Positions 46,900 through 57,839 of a stretch of 64,000 bases of DNA are shown one piece after another. The DNA is from Paguma larvata (Eukaryota > Chordata > Mammalia > Carnivora > Viverridae). The first letter of the stretch is position 1. The number at the start of each line of letters is the position of its first letter. The DNA lies in assembly GCA_030068075.1 (NCBI GenBank), contig CM057839.1, forward strand, positions 46,962,960 through 47,026,959, in the 5' to 3' direction. The notes below the pieces were generated by a model that was not told the DNA's origin, made no database searches, and worked only from the letters and a program-made list of their open reading frames with translations. The position numbers and the translations under genes were made by a program.

Positions 46900-47970
46900 T
46901 ATCTATACCAATAATTCTAAATAATGTCAAAGATAAAACACTCGTCCTCACTGAGGCAGACCTCTACCCTCACTACTCCCTCCCATAGGTATACCACTGT
47001 TGCATAGATTACTTTTTCATTTCTAAATTTCTTAATTTACTACTTTCTGTGAATTGCCAGGAAACAGAAACTCGGAAAGAAACTGGTGAGAATTATTCCT
47101 ATTCATCACAAAGAGCTCATTAATACAATATTCTTCATAACAAAAACATTTGGAATCCCGATGGTATTCATTATGATGGAATTTGCCTTATACTATGGTA
47201 AATTTTCTGACTGTTTTCTCTCTAGTAAATGTTGGATACCTATTTCCAGCATCAAAATTATTATTGTTCTCTCAAATCAATACCTTTATTCTCCCTTTTG
47301 CAGAACTAAATATCTACATTACATTCAAAAAGCACACTTGAAAATATTGTGCCACTGAACAAATGGAAACATAAATTGATCTTTTATGTATTTATTGAAC
47401 ATGTTTTTAAAAAACTTTTAACAATAAGTGAAATGACAGAAAATATGTGTGGGGGAGTAATTATAATAATTGGAGTTAGAAAGCAAATTTACATATAATT
47501 TATAAAATGTCTAATTTTTAAAGTTTACTAGAAATAAGAAATATAAGCATGTAAACTTAAAATTAATCTGCTGCATTTAGGAAAGGTCTCTAGATATTCT
47601 GTTAATATTTTAAATAACCAGATAATTTAAAGAACTATAGTAACAAAAACAAATGAAAATTATAAGAGACAAAATGATGCAAAGGCTTCTATTAATTTCT
47701 AGCACAGAGCTATAGTCAACTCTGATAAAACAAATACCCTTGGTTGGAAAACAAATATAAAACTTCCTATTTATTTAGATTTGATAATTAAAGATAAAAT
47801 ATTGGGCAATGATTATAGGGGGGAAATTATTCAGAATGATACAGCAAACTATATGGCTTGATCACATATATTACAGCTAAATGAACTAATATTTTCTACA
47901 TTCAGTGCAAATACGGCAATATATAAAGTATCTACGTGTATCTGTAAAGGTATTATTTGTAAAGATATTT
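46900..47970. other. Unclassified AT-rich DNA
   Basis: No gene or recognised repeat. The 90-codon frame at 47086-47358 is Ile/Phe/Tyr-rich and typical of AT-rich chance frames. Confidence 0.45.
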
Positions 47971-47989
47971 TAGAAAGACATCCTACTGG

Positions 47990-48209
47990 GCACTTGGGTG
48001 GCTCAGTGGGTGGAGGATTCGACTTCAGCTCAGGTCATGATCTTGCAGTATGTGGGTTTGAGGCCCACATCAGGTTCCATGCTGACAGCTCAGAGCTTGG
48101 AGCCTGTTTCAGATTCTGTGTTTCCCTCTGTTTCTGCCCCTTCTCTACTCACACTCTGTCTCTGTCTGTCTTTCTCTCAACAATAATAAACATTAAAAAA
48201 AGAAAAAGA
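47990..48209 (+). mobile_element. Felid SINE
   Basis: Sense copy 'gcacttgggtggctcagtg' to 'aataataaacattaaaaaa'. A 17-bp TSD, 'gaaagacatcctactgg' (47973-47989) / 'gaaaaacatccaactgg' (48210-48226), differs at two sites. Confidence 0.96.
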
Positions 48210-48226
48210 GAAAAACATCCAACTGG

Positions 48227-48709
48227 AAAAAAAGTCATTTTTCAAGAATGCTTTGGCCATAAATCTTGTGAAATTATATTACATGTAGATATTGATTTAC
48301 CCCTAACTTTTTTAAAAAGGAAGGAAGGACTTTATATATACGTACCTATCCATCTATCTGTGCACTTATATAGAACATTCTCCTTTCTTTGGTTATGGCA
48401 GTTTACTGATACATTACAAAGTACAAAAAAGACAGCCCAAAGGTTCTAACGAGACTAACCATCAGAAACAACATAAAGCTAGAAAGGTAGCTTAGACTTC
48501 ACATCAAAGAGCTCTTGTGACAAATAAGCCACCTACTTTATTTTAATTGTTGGTCGGGTTTTCCAAAAGTATTCACTGAGATAGAATTTGGACTGCAAGA
48601 TATTTGTTAGGGAATGAATTGTATGACAAGAAGGGTGAGAAAGTAAGTTATGCAGCTGGATAAGCTGAACTGAGATTAAAGCCAACAAAACTTCGGGCAT
48701 CCCTATGAG
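48227..48709. other. Unclassified sequence
   Basis: No gene or recognised repeat. The 151-codon frame at 47994-48449 is SINE read-through. Confidence 0.4.
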
Positions 48710-48722
48710 AAATTCTGGAGCA

Positions 48723-49047
48723 GGGATACCCGGGTGGCTCAGTCAGATAAGCAACCAATTTCTGATCTAGTGGTTTGTGGGTTTGAGCCCCTAGCCAGGC
48801 TCTGTGCTGACAGCTCAGAGCCTCAAGCCTGCTAAGAATTCTGTTTCCTTCTCTCTCTGCCCCTTTCCTACTCATGCTCTGTCTCTGTCTTTCTCACTTC
48901 CAAAAATAAACATTAAAAATAAATATATATGTATATAATTTATATATTAATATTATTAATTAATAAATAATAAATCAATTAGTATAATATATTAATATAT
49001 TATATACATAAGTGTATATATATGTATATATATATATATATATATAT
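48723..49047 (+). mobile_element. Felid SINE with tail grown into an AT microsatellite
   Basis: SINE body 48723-48914 ('acccgggtggctcagtcag' to 'aaaaataaacattaaaaat'), then AT-rich simple repeat to 49047. TSD 'aaattctggagca' (48710-48722) / 'aaattctgcagca' (49048-49060) encloses both, so the whole AT block arose from the SINE tail. Confidence 0.94.
48915..49047. repeat. (TA)n-rich simple repeat
   Basis: About 130 bases of ta/tta/aat units ending in a pure (TA)n run, inside the SINE target-site duplication. Confidence 0.95.
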
Positions 49048-49060
49048 AAATTCTGCAGCA

Positions 49061-49500
49061 AATATCAAGCAAAGTTGTCCCACATTGAGCCAAATGACTG
49101 GACTTTTATATTACCACCTTGCTCAGTCATGGAATATGTTTTTTTTTTTTTTTCCTGGAAACAGGTGACCACATGCAGCTGAGGGAAATCTTGAAGAAAT
49201 GACAGGTAGAAATTATCTATGGGCCACACTCTCCATAAGAGTACAGCAGGTCTTTGCTTGGAGGAGAATCAGGGCACCATACCTGTCTTCAATAATTTGA
49301 AAAACATTTTTAGAGTCTCATGTCAGTTTCGTTTTAGCAAAAGATTGGCAAATACTCTATACCCTGGCATAGGCTAAGTAAATTAGAATACTGTGGTAAC
49401 CCTAAGTATTATTAATCTTAGAAACCACAAGTAAAAGGTAACACTTTAATTTCATAATTTTATATATTTAATAATTCAAAATGAGACATAAATGATTTCT
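49061..49500. other. Unclassified sequence
   Basis: No gene or recognised repeat. Confidence 0.4.
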
Positions 49501-49516
49501 TTAATGTCTTTCATTT

Positions 49517-49730
49517 TTTAAGTTTATTTATTTATTTTCAGAGAGAGAAAGAGAGCATGAGCAGGGAAGAGCCAAAGAGAAAGAGGGAGAGAAAGAATTC
49601 CAAGCAGGCTCTATGCTGTCAGTGCACAGAGTCCTGTGTGGGGCTCAATCCCATGAACCACAAGATTATTACCTGAGTCGAAACTAAGAGTTGGATGCTT
49701 AACCGACTGAGCCACTCAGGCACTACACGA
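49517..49730 (-). mobile_element. Felid SINE
   Basis: Antisense copy: 'aagtttatttatttatttt', GA tract, 'caagcaggctctatgctgtc', 'cgactgagccactcaggca'. TSD 'atgtctttcattt' (49504-49516) / 'atgcctttaattt' (49731-49743). Confidence 0.94.
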
Positions 49731-49851
49731 TGCCTTTAATTTATGTTTATGTATATGATACCTTATATTTATATGGTTTTTAGAAACTAACAGTGTACAT
49801 TTAAATTTTACCTTAGGAACTAAACTTCCTTTCCATTTAAACTTGTTACTT

Positions 49852-50078
49852 AGGGGCACCTGGGTGGCTCAGTCGGTTAAGCCTCTGACTTTGGCTCAGG
49901 TCATGATCTCACAGTCTGTGAGTTTGAGCCCTGCGTCGGGCTCTGTGCTGACAGATCAGAGCCTGGAGCCTCCTTCGGATTTTGTGTCTGCCTCTCTCTC
50001 TAACCTTCCCCTGCTCACACTCTGTCTCTCTGTCTCTCAAAAATAAAATAAAAACCGTTAAAAAAATTAAAAAAATAT
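49852..50078 (+). mobile_element. Felid SINE, near-consensus, long perfect TSD
   Basis: 'aggggcacctgggtggctca' to 'aaaaataaaataaaaacc'. A perfect 16-bp TSD, 'tttaaacttgttactt', at 49836-49851 and 50079-50094 suggests a fairly recent insertion. Confidence 0.97.
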
Positions 50079-50094
50079 TTTAAACTTGTTACTT

Positions 50095-51750
50095 CAAAAA
50101 ATAGGTTATTATAGTTTCGAATTGTGTAGTCAAAAATAAATGACATAAAAATACAAATGTTCTTTGCTAAAAACAACCTTTTATATTTTATTTTAAATCA
50201 AGAAAAAATAGGTTTAAAAATAGAAACACGGACAAACACTGTATCAAAAACAACTACAACTATAATGGATTTTCTATGGATTATGAAGTTCTGTCTCATA
50301 CTTTCTATTCATTGTTTGTGATCATTTGACTTTAGAATCAACTACAGATTCCAGATTGTAAACATTTTACTGGAAGCAGCGCCTTTCTCTCTTTTGATCA
50401 TCTCCAAATATACATTAAACTGATGATTTTATTTGTAAAAGAACAAGTACTATTGTAATCCCTTGAGTTTTTTGTTTTTGTTTGGTTTTGTTTTGTTTTT
50501 TTTCATTCAAGCTATGATCAGCTATTTGGCGTGTTGCTGTAAGGATTTTCTATTTAAGAAGACCTTGATTTAACTCATTTTCTGTCTTTAAATGGATTTT
50601 TTAAAATTTACTTCTCACAATAATGATGGATAATTGAATCATAGTTGCAACTGGATTGTGCATGAAAAAAATCAATCAAAGCACATTAAATGTTAATTGA
50701 ATGGGGGAAAAGTGAGAAGCAAAAGACAAACACCATAGAAACATCAAAGCAACAACTAAAAGTACTCAGTACAAGAAATATTGCAAATCTTCTTTGGTGA
50801 GCATGTTAAAAATAGCCTGTGTCATTTTCTCCCTCCAACCGAAAATTATTTAAGGACAAGCATACTAAAGTAAATAATACAAATCTACTAGAAGACTAGC
50901 AGTCTCAAGAGTTAATTTCACATAGAGAATAAGCTACAGGGTAACTGATATTTTCGATAGTTCTTAAATATTCTTAACTTCTTGTGATTAAAATGAAATA
51001 ACTCTTCTGAGAATCACTGCCAATGTGTCTAAGATTCCTCTTTCAATTCCTCGGTTGAAACTTGGCAACTTCCATTCTATTCCGCCCTCTTTCAATAACT
51101 TCCATTTGGCTCTTCTACTATACCGCTGACCAGTGGCAAATGGTTACTACTCTGGGAATAAGTCAACAGAGAGAACTTTAGTACTCTGCAATAAGAAATT
51201 TCCCTCAGAAACCATTACTTGTAAGCTTGGAAATACACCTCACCAACTTCACTGTACCTCCCAGACTTCTGCGTTTTTAATCTCATAGCAATTCACATTT
51301 CCAGAATTTAGGGTATCTGATATTTTGAGTATGGGTATGTTCGTGTGTGTGTGTGTGTGTGTAAATTTTGACAAACCACAATTTAAAGTGTAACGGCTAT
51401 ATAAAGAAGTGCATATTCATTTACTAGATAGGTGTTTGTGATCAACCACTTAATAAGTTAAAGCAAAAAAAAAATGTTTAAAGATGCCTTTCAATAAAAT
51501 TACTTGCTATTATGCCCAAAGGTAAAAAACAATTTATTCTAATGTGATTACTTAAATGAACAATCCCCCTTTAATCTTGTCCTAAGATATAAATAAATGT
51601 ACATATATAATAGGGAAGTAGGACCACAAATTTTAGATAACCTAAAAACATCGTTTTGCATATTCTAATACAGAATGTATACGATAGCAAGGAATGTATA
51701 CGCTCATAAGATGGATTTAAAGTAAGGATGTTCACTTTTCAGAATTCAAC
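50095..51750. other. Unclassified AT-rich DNA
   Basis: T/G-rich simple run near 50470-50502 and a (GT)n run near 51343-51361. No gene or classified repeat otherwise. Confidence 0.45.
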
Positions 51751-51756
51751 ATTTAA

Positions 51757-51880
51757 TTTCAGTGATTAAGAACAGGACTCTGGAGTCACAAAACCACTAA
51801 TTTAAATACTGTTTCTTTTTGAAAACTTTGAGTAACTTACATAACTTGAGTCAGTAAACACCTCAGTTTCTCCTGAACAT
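51757..51880 (+). mobile_element. MIR fragment
   Basis: 'agtgattaagaacaggactc', 'tggagtcacaaaaccacta', 'gagtaacttacataacttg' and 'cacctcagtttctcctgaa' follow MIR order. Confidence 0.7.
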
Positions 51881-52235
51881 TGCCAAGATTTCTAGGCATA
51901 TGGACTTGAATTAACCTTTCCTTTAAGATTTAAGTACAAAATTCTTGAACTTGAACCCCATGTGACTCTAGGAAATACAACGTCCTTCACGGTACTTCTA
52001 GTAAGTTCTGAGGTTGTGTAGATTGGTGATATCTGTGCACTCCCATGGTTGTCTGTCTTTGCTTGCTGATAATGTAGCCTATATTTTAAAAAATGAGTTC
52101 TTGAGGAGAACAGGGATTTCATTATAGTAGAGGAGGAACTTGGGAAATCCTATAGACTAAAAAGAATTTCAACTGGACAAAATGTTCACTTCGGGTCTAT
52201 AAAAATCAACCAGAGAATATAGAAAACAGTGAAAA
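51881..52235. other. Unclassified sequence
   Basis: The 76-codon minus-strand frame at 51892-52122 has no recognisable domain. Confidence 0.35.
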
Positions 52236-52239
52236 ATTT

Positions 52240-53600
52240 ATTCAGCATAAATAGTTGTCCTTTGGGTCAAAAGAGTTTATGAATTTCCTGTATGGCGCAG
52301 TTTGTTCCCTTCCCCTTCTAGCAGGGGCTTTGACAACACTGACCGAAGGCCAGACGAGCTATGAGAAAAAGAAGTTTTGCCCACTTGATTTAAAGTGGAA
52401 CTCAAGCACTCTATGCCCTGCAGCACACTCAGTAACAAGGGCAATTTGCGGTGGGAAATGACACAGAGCCTGAAGACTTAGTCTGTTGGGAGCCGTTTTG
52501 GGCTCGCAGGTTGAGGCCCCTCTCTGTGTGGAAAAGGTTGAAGCAAAGCTCCTGCCAGCCAAACTGGCGCCTAATCTTACCTCCTTCTAAATAATCTTCC
52601 AGGCCTGGATTTCTTGAACTGCTTTTGCTGGCCTAAGGGACATAATGCTCTTTGGGTTTATGGCACATGGAAAAGGGGACCTGGTCTTGATGGATAAAAT
52701 CTGAATGAGAGTAACCTGGTCAGAAGTAACCTCAAAGTTGCTTCTTGGGGATAGGTTTCACAAATTGATCACATAGAATAGCAGTTATGAGTTGGCTAGA
52801 AATTAGTAGACGTTAGGCCCCAAGACTCCTTCAACCAAACTAGATTTTCCCTGCAGGTCTAGCATTGTGTTAATCATCCCCTCAGCCCCACCATAAAACC
52901 CCACACATCTCTGTAAAGCTTCTCTCAGTATTTGGTTAACAGACTGATGGGAGCGTTTGTAAAAAGATTTAGGACCTTCTCCAGAGGTTAGTTTAGCCCC
53001 GAAGTTAGAAGCACTGTTTACAGATAAGGTATGAATAGTAGCCAAACAAAAGCAGCTACACGTATCTTCACTGATCAACAACAAACATTGAGTACCTTCC
53101 TGAGGTTAACATTTCACAAATCCTTTTGCTATCCCCATCCCCACACTCCCTCATAATAAAAAGGCAATAAACAAAATACTTTTACAGAAACTGCTGTTTG
53201 TCTAAAGAACAGATTAACATGAGCCCTTATGATATAGGCTCACTCACTCATAAAGGAAAAGAACTTAGACAAGTATTAGAGATCTTGTCTCTACCAAGCA
53301 AATAATACCTCCTCCATCATGGTTAAAGATTATGGATAGAATGATCTATAGATGGTCAACATAGGCAACAGTGTATGTGCCCTCTGTTTACTGAGGGCTA
53401 CAATCACCCTGCTCTCTTCTTAAACATCTGGTTATTCTCTCTGCTATAAGCCTACCTAACTCTGCCCCAAAAACTGTGCGTGGTCTATTGTTTGGAACAG
53501 AGTCATAAAACTGGTTACTGCCTAATCTAAGATAAGACTGTCTCCCCTTCTAGGTCTGGGATTCACAAATATGCCAACCTAAGAAATATTGTTAAAAATA
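52240..53600. other. Unidentified GC-richer block, possibly old retroelement
   Basis: Visibly richer in G/C than its surroundings, with CpG-bearing runs such as 'gggagccgttttgggctcg' and 'ccagccaaactggcgccta'. Minus-strand frames of 67 and 93 codons (52359-52562, 52803-53084) and a plus frame (52255-52461) show no domain I recognise. 'ccataaaaccccacacatc' and nearby text have an LTR-like feel, but no flanking repeat pair was found. Could be an unrecognised ERV/LTR remnant or a pseudogene. Confidence 0.3.
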
Positions 53601-54019
53601 CCTTGTTACTGATGTAATGTCACTCGCTACCTTTAAAAATAAAGACACTGAGACTAGCAGTGGGGAGATGCCAGAATTTCCAGGGGACAAGCAAATGATT
53701 CACAGAATACGGGAAAATACAAGAAGAATTGGGCAATCACAGATATGGAGACACTGAGAACACCCACATATGTCTAGTTGACTGAAAACATATATGCATG
53801 TACTAAAATATTAGACTTAGAGCTACAATTAATGATAATGAAAATGCCCTTACAGTAGTGAGGTTCAATAAATACAAACATGGGCTCCCAAGAAGAGTAA
53901 TTACATGTATAAACCTCGGTAGACTGATTAAGAGTGACTAATGTCATGAAAGAAAGAAAAAAAGTAACTCAAGAAAGTTCATAAAAGAGAAAAAAGTGCC
54001 ATAAAAATTTCATGTGAAA

Positions 54020-54358
54020 AATATTAAAATTAAAAAATGTAAAGTTGCGGTTATCCAAAATGATTGTTACAGATATCTGTAACAAAACACAGTGTCTATG
54101 GTTAAAAATATAGTGTTGCTACCAAAAATTTGCTAAGAAATTTCATTTTAAGTATTCTTTATTTTATGCATCCACATAAAATAAAACCAAAGAGACACAA
54201 AGAAACTTTGGAGGTCATGAATATTTTTATCACTCTGATTACAGTGATGTGCACATATGTATATACGTGTCAAAATTCATCAAATTATAAACTAAATTTG
54301 GTGAGGATTTATTTGGTGTATCATTTATACCTCAATAAAACTGTAAAAATAACTTAAA
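54020..54358 (+). mobile_element. Old L1 3' end
   Basis: 'aaatatagtgttgctacca', 'aaatttgctaagaaatttc', 'gattacagtgatgtgcaca', 'aaattcatcaaattataaac' and 'tcatttatacctcaataaa' follow the old L1 3' terminus. Confidence 0.65.
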
Positions 54359-54359
54359 A

Positions 54360-54760
54360 GAAAAAAAAATCTAGGAAATGGCAAAATTCTTTGAAAAAAT
54401 ACTGAAAATTGACACAAGAAGAAATAGAAAAGCCTAATAATTATATGTCTATTTCACAAACCTAAAGAATGCTAAATAAAAACCTCCATAAAGGAACTCT
54501 AGTTATCATTAATGTTAATTTTCTAAATAAAGATGGAATCCAAATTCAATTGTGGACTAGGTCACAAAATATAATTTATAAGATCCAAGTTTTTAATTAT
54601 ATTATGCTATAAAGCCCAGAATTTATAATTTGTGGAATTGATTGATGTTGTTCTCTGACACTTTATATATTTTTTCTACTTTAGGAAAAAGTGAGAGTAT
54701 TTTCTTAAATTCTCCTTCTCCAAGTAGTCACCTGTCAGGTTTCTTCGCATATAAAATTAT
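54360..54760. other. Unclassified AT-rich DNA
   Basis: No gene or recognised repeat. Confidence 0.4.
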
Positions 54761-54762
54761 TA

Positions 54763-54983
54763 ATTTTTTAATGTTTATTTATTTTTGAGAGGGAGAGAGA
54801 GAGAGTGAGCAAGCAGGAGCTGGGGATGAGCAGAGAGAGAGAGAGAGTCACAATCCAAAGCAGGCTCCAAACAGCTTCCAGTTGTCAGCTCAGACCCTGA
54901 AGTGAGGCTTGAACTCCTGAACCTCGAGATCATGATGTAAGCCAAGGCCGAACGCTCAACCAAGCAAGCCACCCAGGTGCACC
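54763..54983 (-). mobile_element. Felid SINE
   Basis: Antisense copy: 'taatgtttatttatttttga', GA tract, 'caaagcaggctccaaacag', 'caagccacccaggtgcacc'. TSD not clear. Confidence 0.93.
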
Positions 54984-55254
54984 ATGTGTATATTTTTAAT
55001 TAATACATTTTAATGCATGCTATAGACACAGAGTGATTTGTTAAAATTTTTCTTATTTTTTTCAATATCCATATATCACTATATTTAAGAAAATAAACTG
55101 AATTTCCAATCAAGATTTTACTACTATTATGTCATGAAGAACACTCTGATCTAGTTTGCTAGTGACTTCCAGGTTCATCAATGCCAATGGTCACCTTGTG
55201 ATCTATCAGCAGCATGCGACATAGTTAGTCATTCTTTCTGTTCTGATATTTTCT

Positions 55255-55441
55255 TTTTTATGTCTATGTGTGTTTATTTGTGAGACAGAGAGAGACAAAG
55301 TGTGAGTGGAGAAGAGGAAGAAGAAGACACAGAATCCAAAGCTGTCAGTGCAGAGCCTGATGCAGGGCTTAAACTCACAAACTGTGAGCCCATGACCTGA
55401 GCCCAAGTCGGGCGCCCCACTGATTGAGCCACTGAAGCACC
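55255..55441 (-). mobile_element. Felid SINE, slightly shortened
   Basis: Antisense copy with 'acagaatccaaagctgtcag' (the 'gcaggctccaggctctga' part is deleted) and 'cccatgacctgagcccaag'. TSD 'ctgttctgatattttct' / 'ctgttctggtatgttttct'. Confidence 0.94.
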
Positions 55442-55444
55442 CTG

Positions 55445-55912
55445 TTCTGGTATGTTTTCTACACTGCAACTCAATCTTCTACTTTTAATTCTACATCACT
55501 AGTAACTTATTCTCAGGACTTATTGGAAGTTATTTTTTGTCTCATAAATTTCTTACTGGAGGAGCATCTTTAGAGCTTCGATCATGCTCCTTCTCATTCT
55601 GTTTTTAGTTACTTTAGTGTCTTCTAGATGTGCGGCTTTAAATAACATTTATATACCCAGGATTTCAAAATAGACTCTAACATTTATGTAGGAGAGTATA
55701 AAATTTCCATGGAGGCTCACATGACATTTGTCTATTTTAAGTTATAGTATTATGAAATATTAAGAACTCAAATAAAATTCATTATAATAGCATACTTTGA
55801 TGTACTTACCAAAAACATGAATGACCAAAAACATAAATTTTGAGTTTAAAATACTTAGAGGGACTCATTGTAGTGATATGGGGATTTGGGGCATGGCTGA
55901 TAACATATCGCC
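55445..55912. other. Unclassified AT-rich DNA
   Basis: No gene or repeat recognised upstream of the possible exon. Confidence 0.35.
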
Positions 55913-55948
55913 ATGTCTTTCCACAATATTCTCTCTCCTGCACTCAAA

Positions 55949-56080
55949 AAGACCCCACATACTTGTCATAAGAAAGATATGCCTGGATGGAAGTATAAAT
56001 TGCATGTATACGCCCCGGAAGAGTCATTGCTTGCTTATCCTCTGGAGACTGGATTCAAGAAAGATCCTACACCAGAAACC
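55949..56080 (+). CDS. Possible isolated coding exon, function unknown
   Basis: An open frame runs from an ATG at 55913 to 56137. A strong splice donor, 'gtaagt', starts at 56081, exactly on a codon boundary after ...PTPET minus its last codon context (codon ACC). A CT-rich stretch ending in 'aaaaag' at 55948 could be a weak acceptor. The translation of this part is unusually protein-like for the window: rich in Pro/Tyr/Lys, with 'MPGWKYKLHVYAPEESL' and 'AYPLETGFKKDPTP', and without the Ile/Phe/Leu bias of AT-rich chance frames. It is not in a repeat I recognise. I do not recognise the family. Alternatives are a degenerate pseudogene fragment or chance. No companion exons were identified. Confidence 0.25.
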
Positions 56081-56084
56081 GTAA

Positions 56085-56300
56085 GTATTCTTGAAACATT
56101 TGGTAGAATATTTTGGTGTCCTAAATATTTGAAATAGAGTTTAGAAGGGGTTTTGGGGATTCCAGGTGGGCATGCGCCTTTAGTGCACAAACTACTGCAC
56201 TAAGGGGAGGTGAATAGTCAGACGATGGATAAATCATGGTCTTCTGGGTCTCAAAGCGCAGGACAGAAACTATCTTCATAGTATGTAAAAACAATATTAC
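56085..56300. other. Unclassified sequence
   Basis: No repeat recognised between the possible exon and the L2 fragment. Confidence 0.35.
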
Positions 56301-56309
56301 CTCAAATTG

Positions 56310-56620
56310 AAATCATCATGTCAGACCTCTTTCCCATACTTGAGGCTTCTAGATGCAACTAACGGTTTGGCATCTGCACCTGCATGGCCTATACTCAGCT
56401 CAAACTCAAAACTCCAGTCTCCCATCATTGCTTGGATAATAAAAGTCAAGGTCCTGAAAATGGCCTATAAAATCCCAAATGACCTGACTCCTGTAATATC
56501 TCTAACATATATTCGTGCTCTCTCTACTCGCTGACTCACTTCCAGGCATGCTGGTCTTCTTGGCGCTCCTGAGTGCACCAGGCACATTTTTCCTAGAGTA
56601 TCTTTGTTTTACCTATTTAA
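56310..56620 (+). mobile_element. L2 fragment
   Basis: 'tcattgcttggataataaa' and 'gtcaaggtcctgaaaatgg', then 'gcctataaaatcccaaatg', 'cctgactcctgtaatatct' and 'ggcatgctggtcttcttgg' are in the L2 order (end of ORF2 and 3' region). The 75-codon frame here is L2-derived. Confidence 0.75.
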
Positions 56621-56679
56621 TATGACTCAATTTATTAGAAACACAACAAAGTAAGAACCATTATCAAGAGATAAAGTAA

Positions 56680-56881
56680 CTGTGGCGCATGTGTGGCTTA
56701 GTTGGTTGGGTGTCTGACTTTTATTTAGGTCATGATCTCAGGTTCATGGGTTTGAGTCTCATGTTCAGCTCTGTGCTGACAGCTCAGAGCCTGGAACCTG
56801 CTTCAGATTTGGTCTCGGTCTCTCTCTCTCTCTGCTCCTACCCTGCTCATGCTCTGTCTGTCTCTCTCTCAAATAAAATAA
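56680..56881 (+). mobile_element. Felid SINE
   Basis: Sense copy 'tgtggcgcatgtgtggctta' to 'tctctcaaataaaataa'. Perfect 14-bp TSD 'aagagataaagtaa' at 56666-56679 and 56882-56895. Confidence 0.95.
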
Positions 56882-56895
56882 AAGAGATAAAGTAA

Positions 56896-57325
56896 TTAAG
56901 AGAATCGAATTCGGCAATGACTCCAAAGTTAGAGTTATAAGGTAGAAACTTTAGTTATTAGTAGTATGTTTAAGAAACTTGAGTACAAGATGGATAATAT
57001 GCAAAAATAGCTGAAAGACTTTAGCAGAAACAAAGGAATTTTTTAAAACGTCAAGCAGCTAGAAATTTAAAAATACACAATATTGAGCATTATAAATTAT
57101 TTCTTTGGAAGTAATAGAATACTGGATACAGCTTAGAAAGATAAGTGAACTGAAAAGCAGGCCTGCGAAAATTGCTCAAAAGGAAAGAGACAGTGAGAAA
57201 AATTTGATACTTACCATACAAGGCTACTGGATTGTACTAAATGATCTAGCACACATATAATAGAAAATTGAGAAGGATGAGAGAGACGACAGAGCAAAAT
57301 TTTTATGTCATTAAAAATAACTAAG
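56896..57325. other. Unclassified AT-rich DNA
   Basis: No gene or recognised repeat. Confidence 0.4.
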
Positions 57326-57330
57326 AAAGA

Positions 57331-57635
57331 TAAGTGCTATATGATTTCACTCATGTTGAATTTAAGAAACAAAACAGATGAATATAGAGAAAGGGGAAAA
57401 GAGAGAGAGAGGCAAACCATAGAGAATAACTATAGAGAACAAACTGAGGGCTGCTGGAGGGGAGGTGGGTTGGGAGATGGATTAAATGGGTGATGGGTAT
57501 TAAGGGAGGTGCTTGCTCTGAACAGCATTGGGTATTGTTTGTAAGTGATGAATCACTAAATTCTATTCCTGAAACCAATACTACACTATATGTTAACTAA
57601 TTTAATTTAAATTAAATCTTGGAGGAAAAAAAAAA
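57331..57635 (+). mobile_element. Carnivoran L1 3' UTR, 5'-truncated copy
   Basis: 'gctatatgatttcactcatg', 'tttaagaaacaaaacagatg', 'gagaacaaactgagggctg', 'aggggaggtgggttgggag', 'aagtgatgaatcactaaat', 'ccaatactacactatatg', then poly-A. Good match to the end of carnivoran L1, much younger than the L1M fragments here. Complementary 62- and 75-codon frames fall inside it. Confidence 0.93.
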
Positions 57636-57764
57636 TTTCAAGTATTAGGTAACTGGTACCAATGTTAAAGTTAGTTGAGAAGAAACGAACATCAAAACAC
57701 CATTTTATTTTCAGTAAAACAATAGTAAACGTCAAACAAGAAAACCAATAGTTTTCTTTTTCAG

Positions 57765-57835
57765 AGTAGGCAAACTATGGCCCATCTGACATCTGTTTTT
57801 GTAAATAATACTTTATTGGAATAATTAAAAAATAG
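57765..57835 (+). mobile_element. hAT-like MITE end fragment
   Basis: 'gtaggcaaactatggccca' followed by 'ctgtttttgtaaataatac' and 'tttattggaata' match the start of a common mammalian non-autonomous DNA transposon. Only about 70 bases remain. Confidence 0.6.
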
Positions 57836-57839
57836 ATAA

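Noticed and set aside
47994..48449. 151-codon frame
   Set aside because: Starts inside a SINE and reads through its tail into AT-rich flank.
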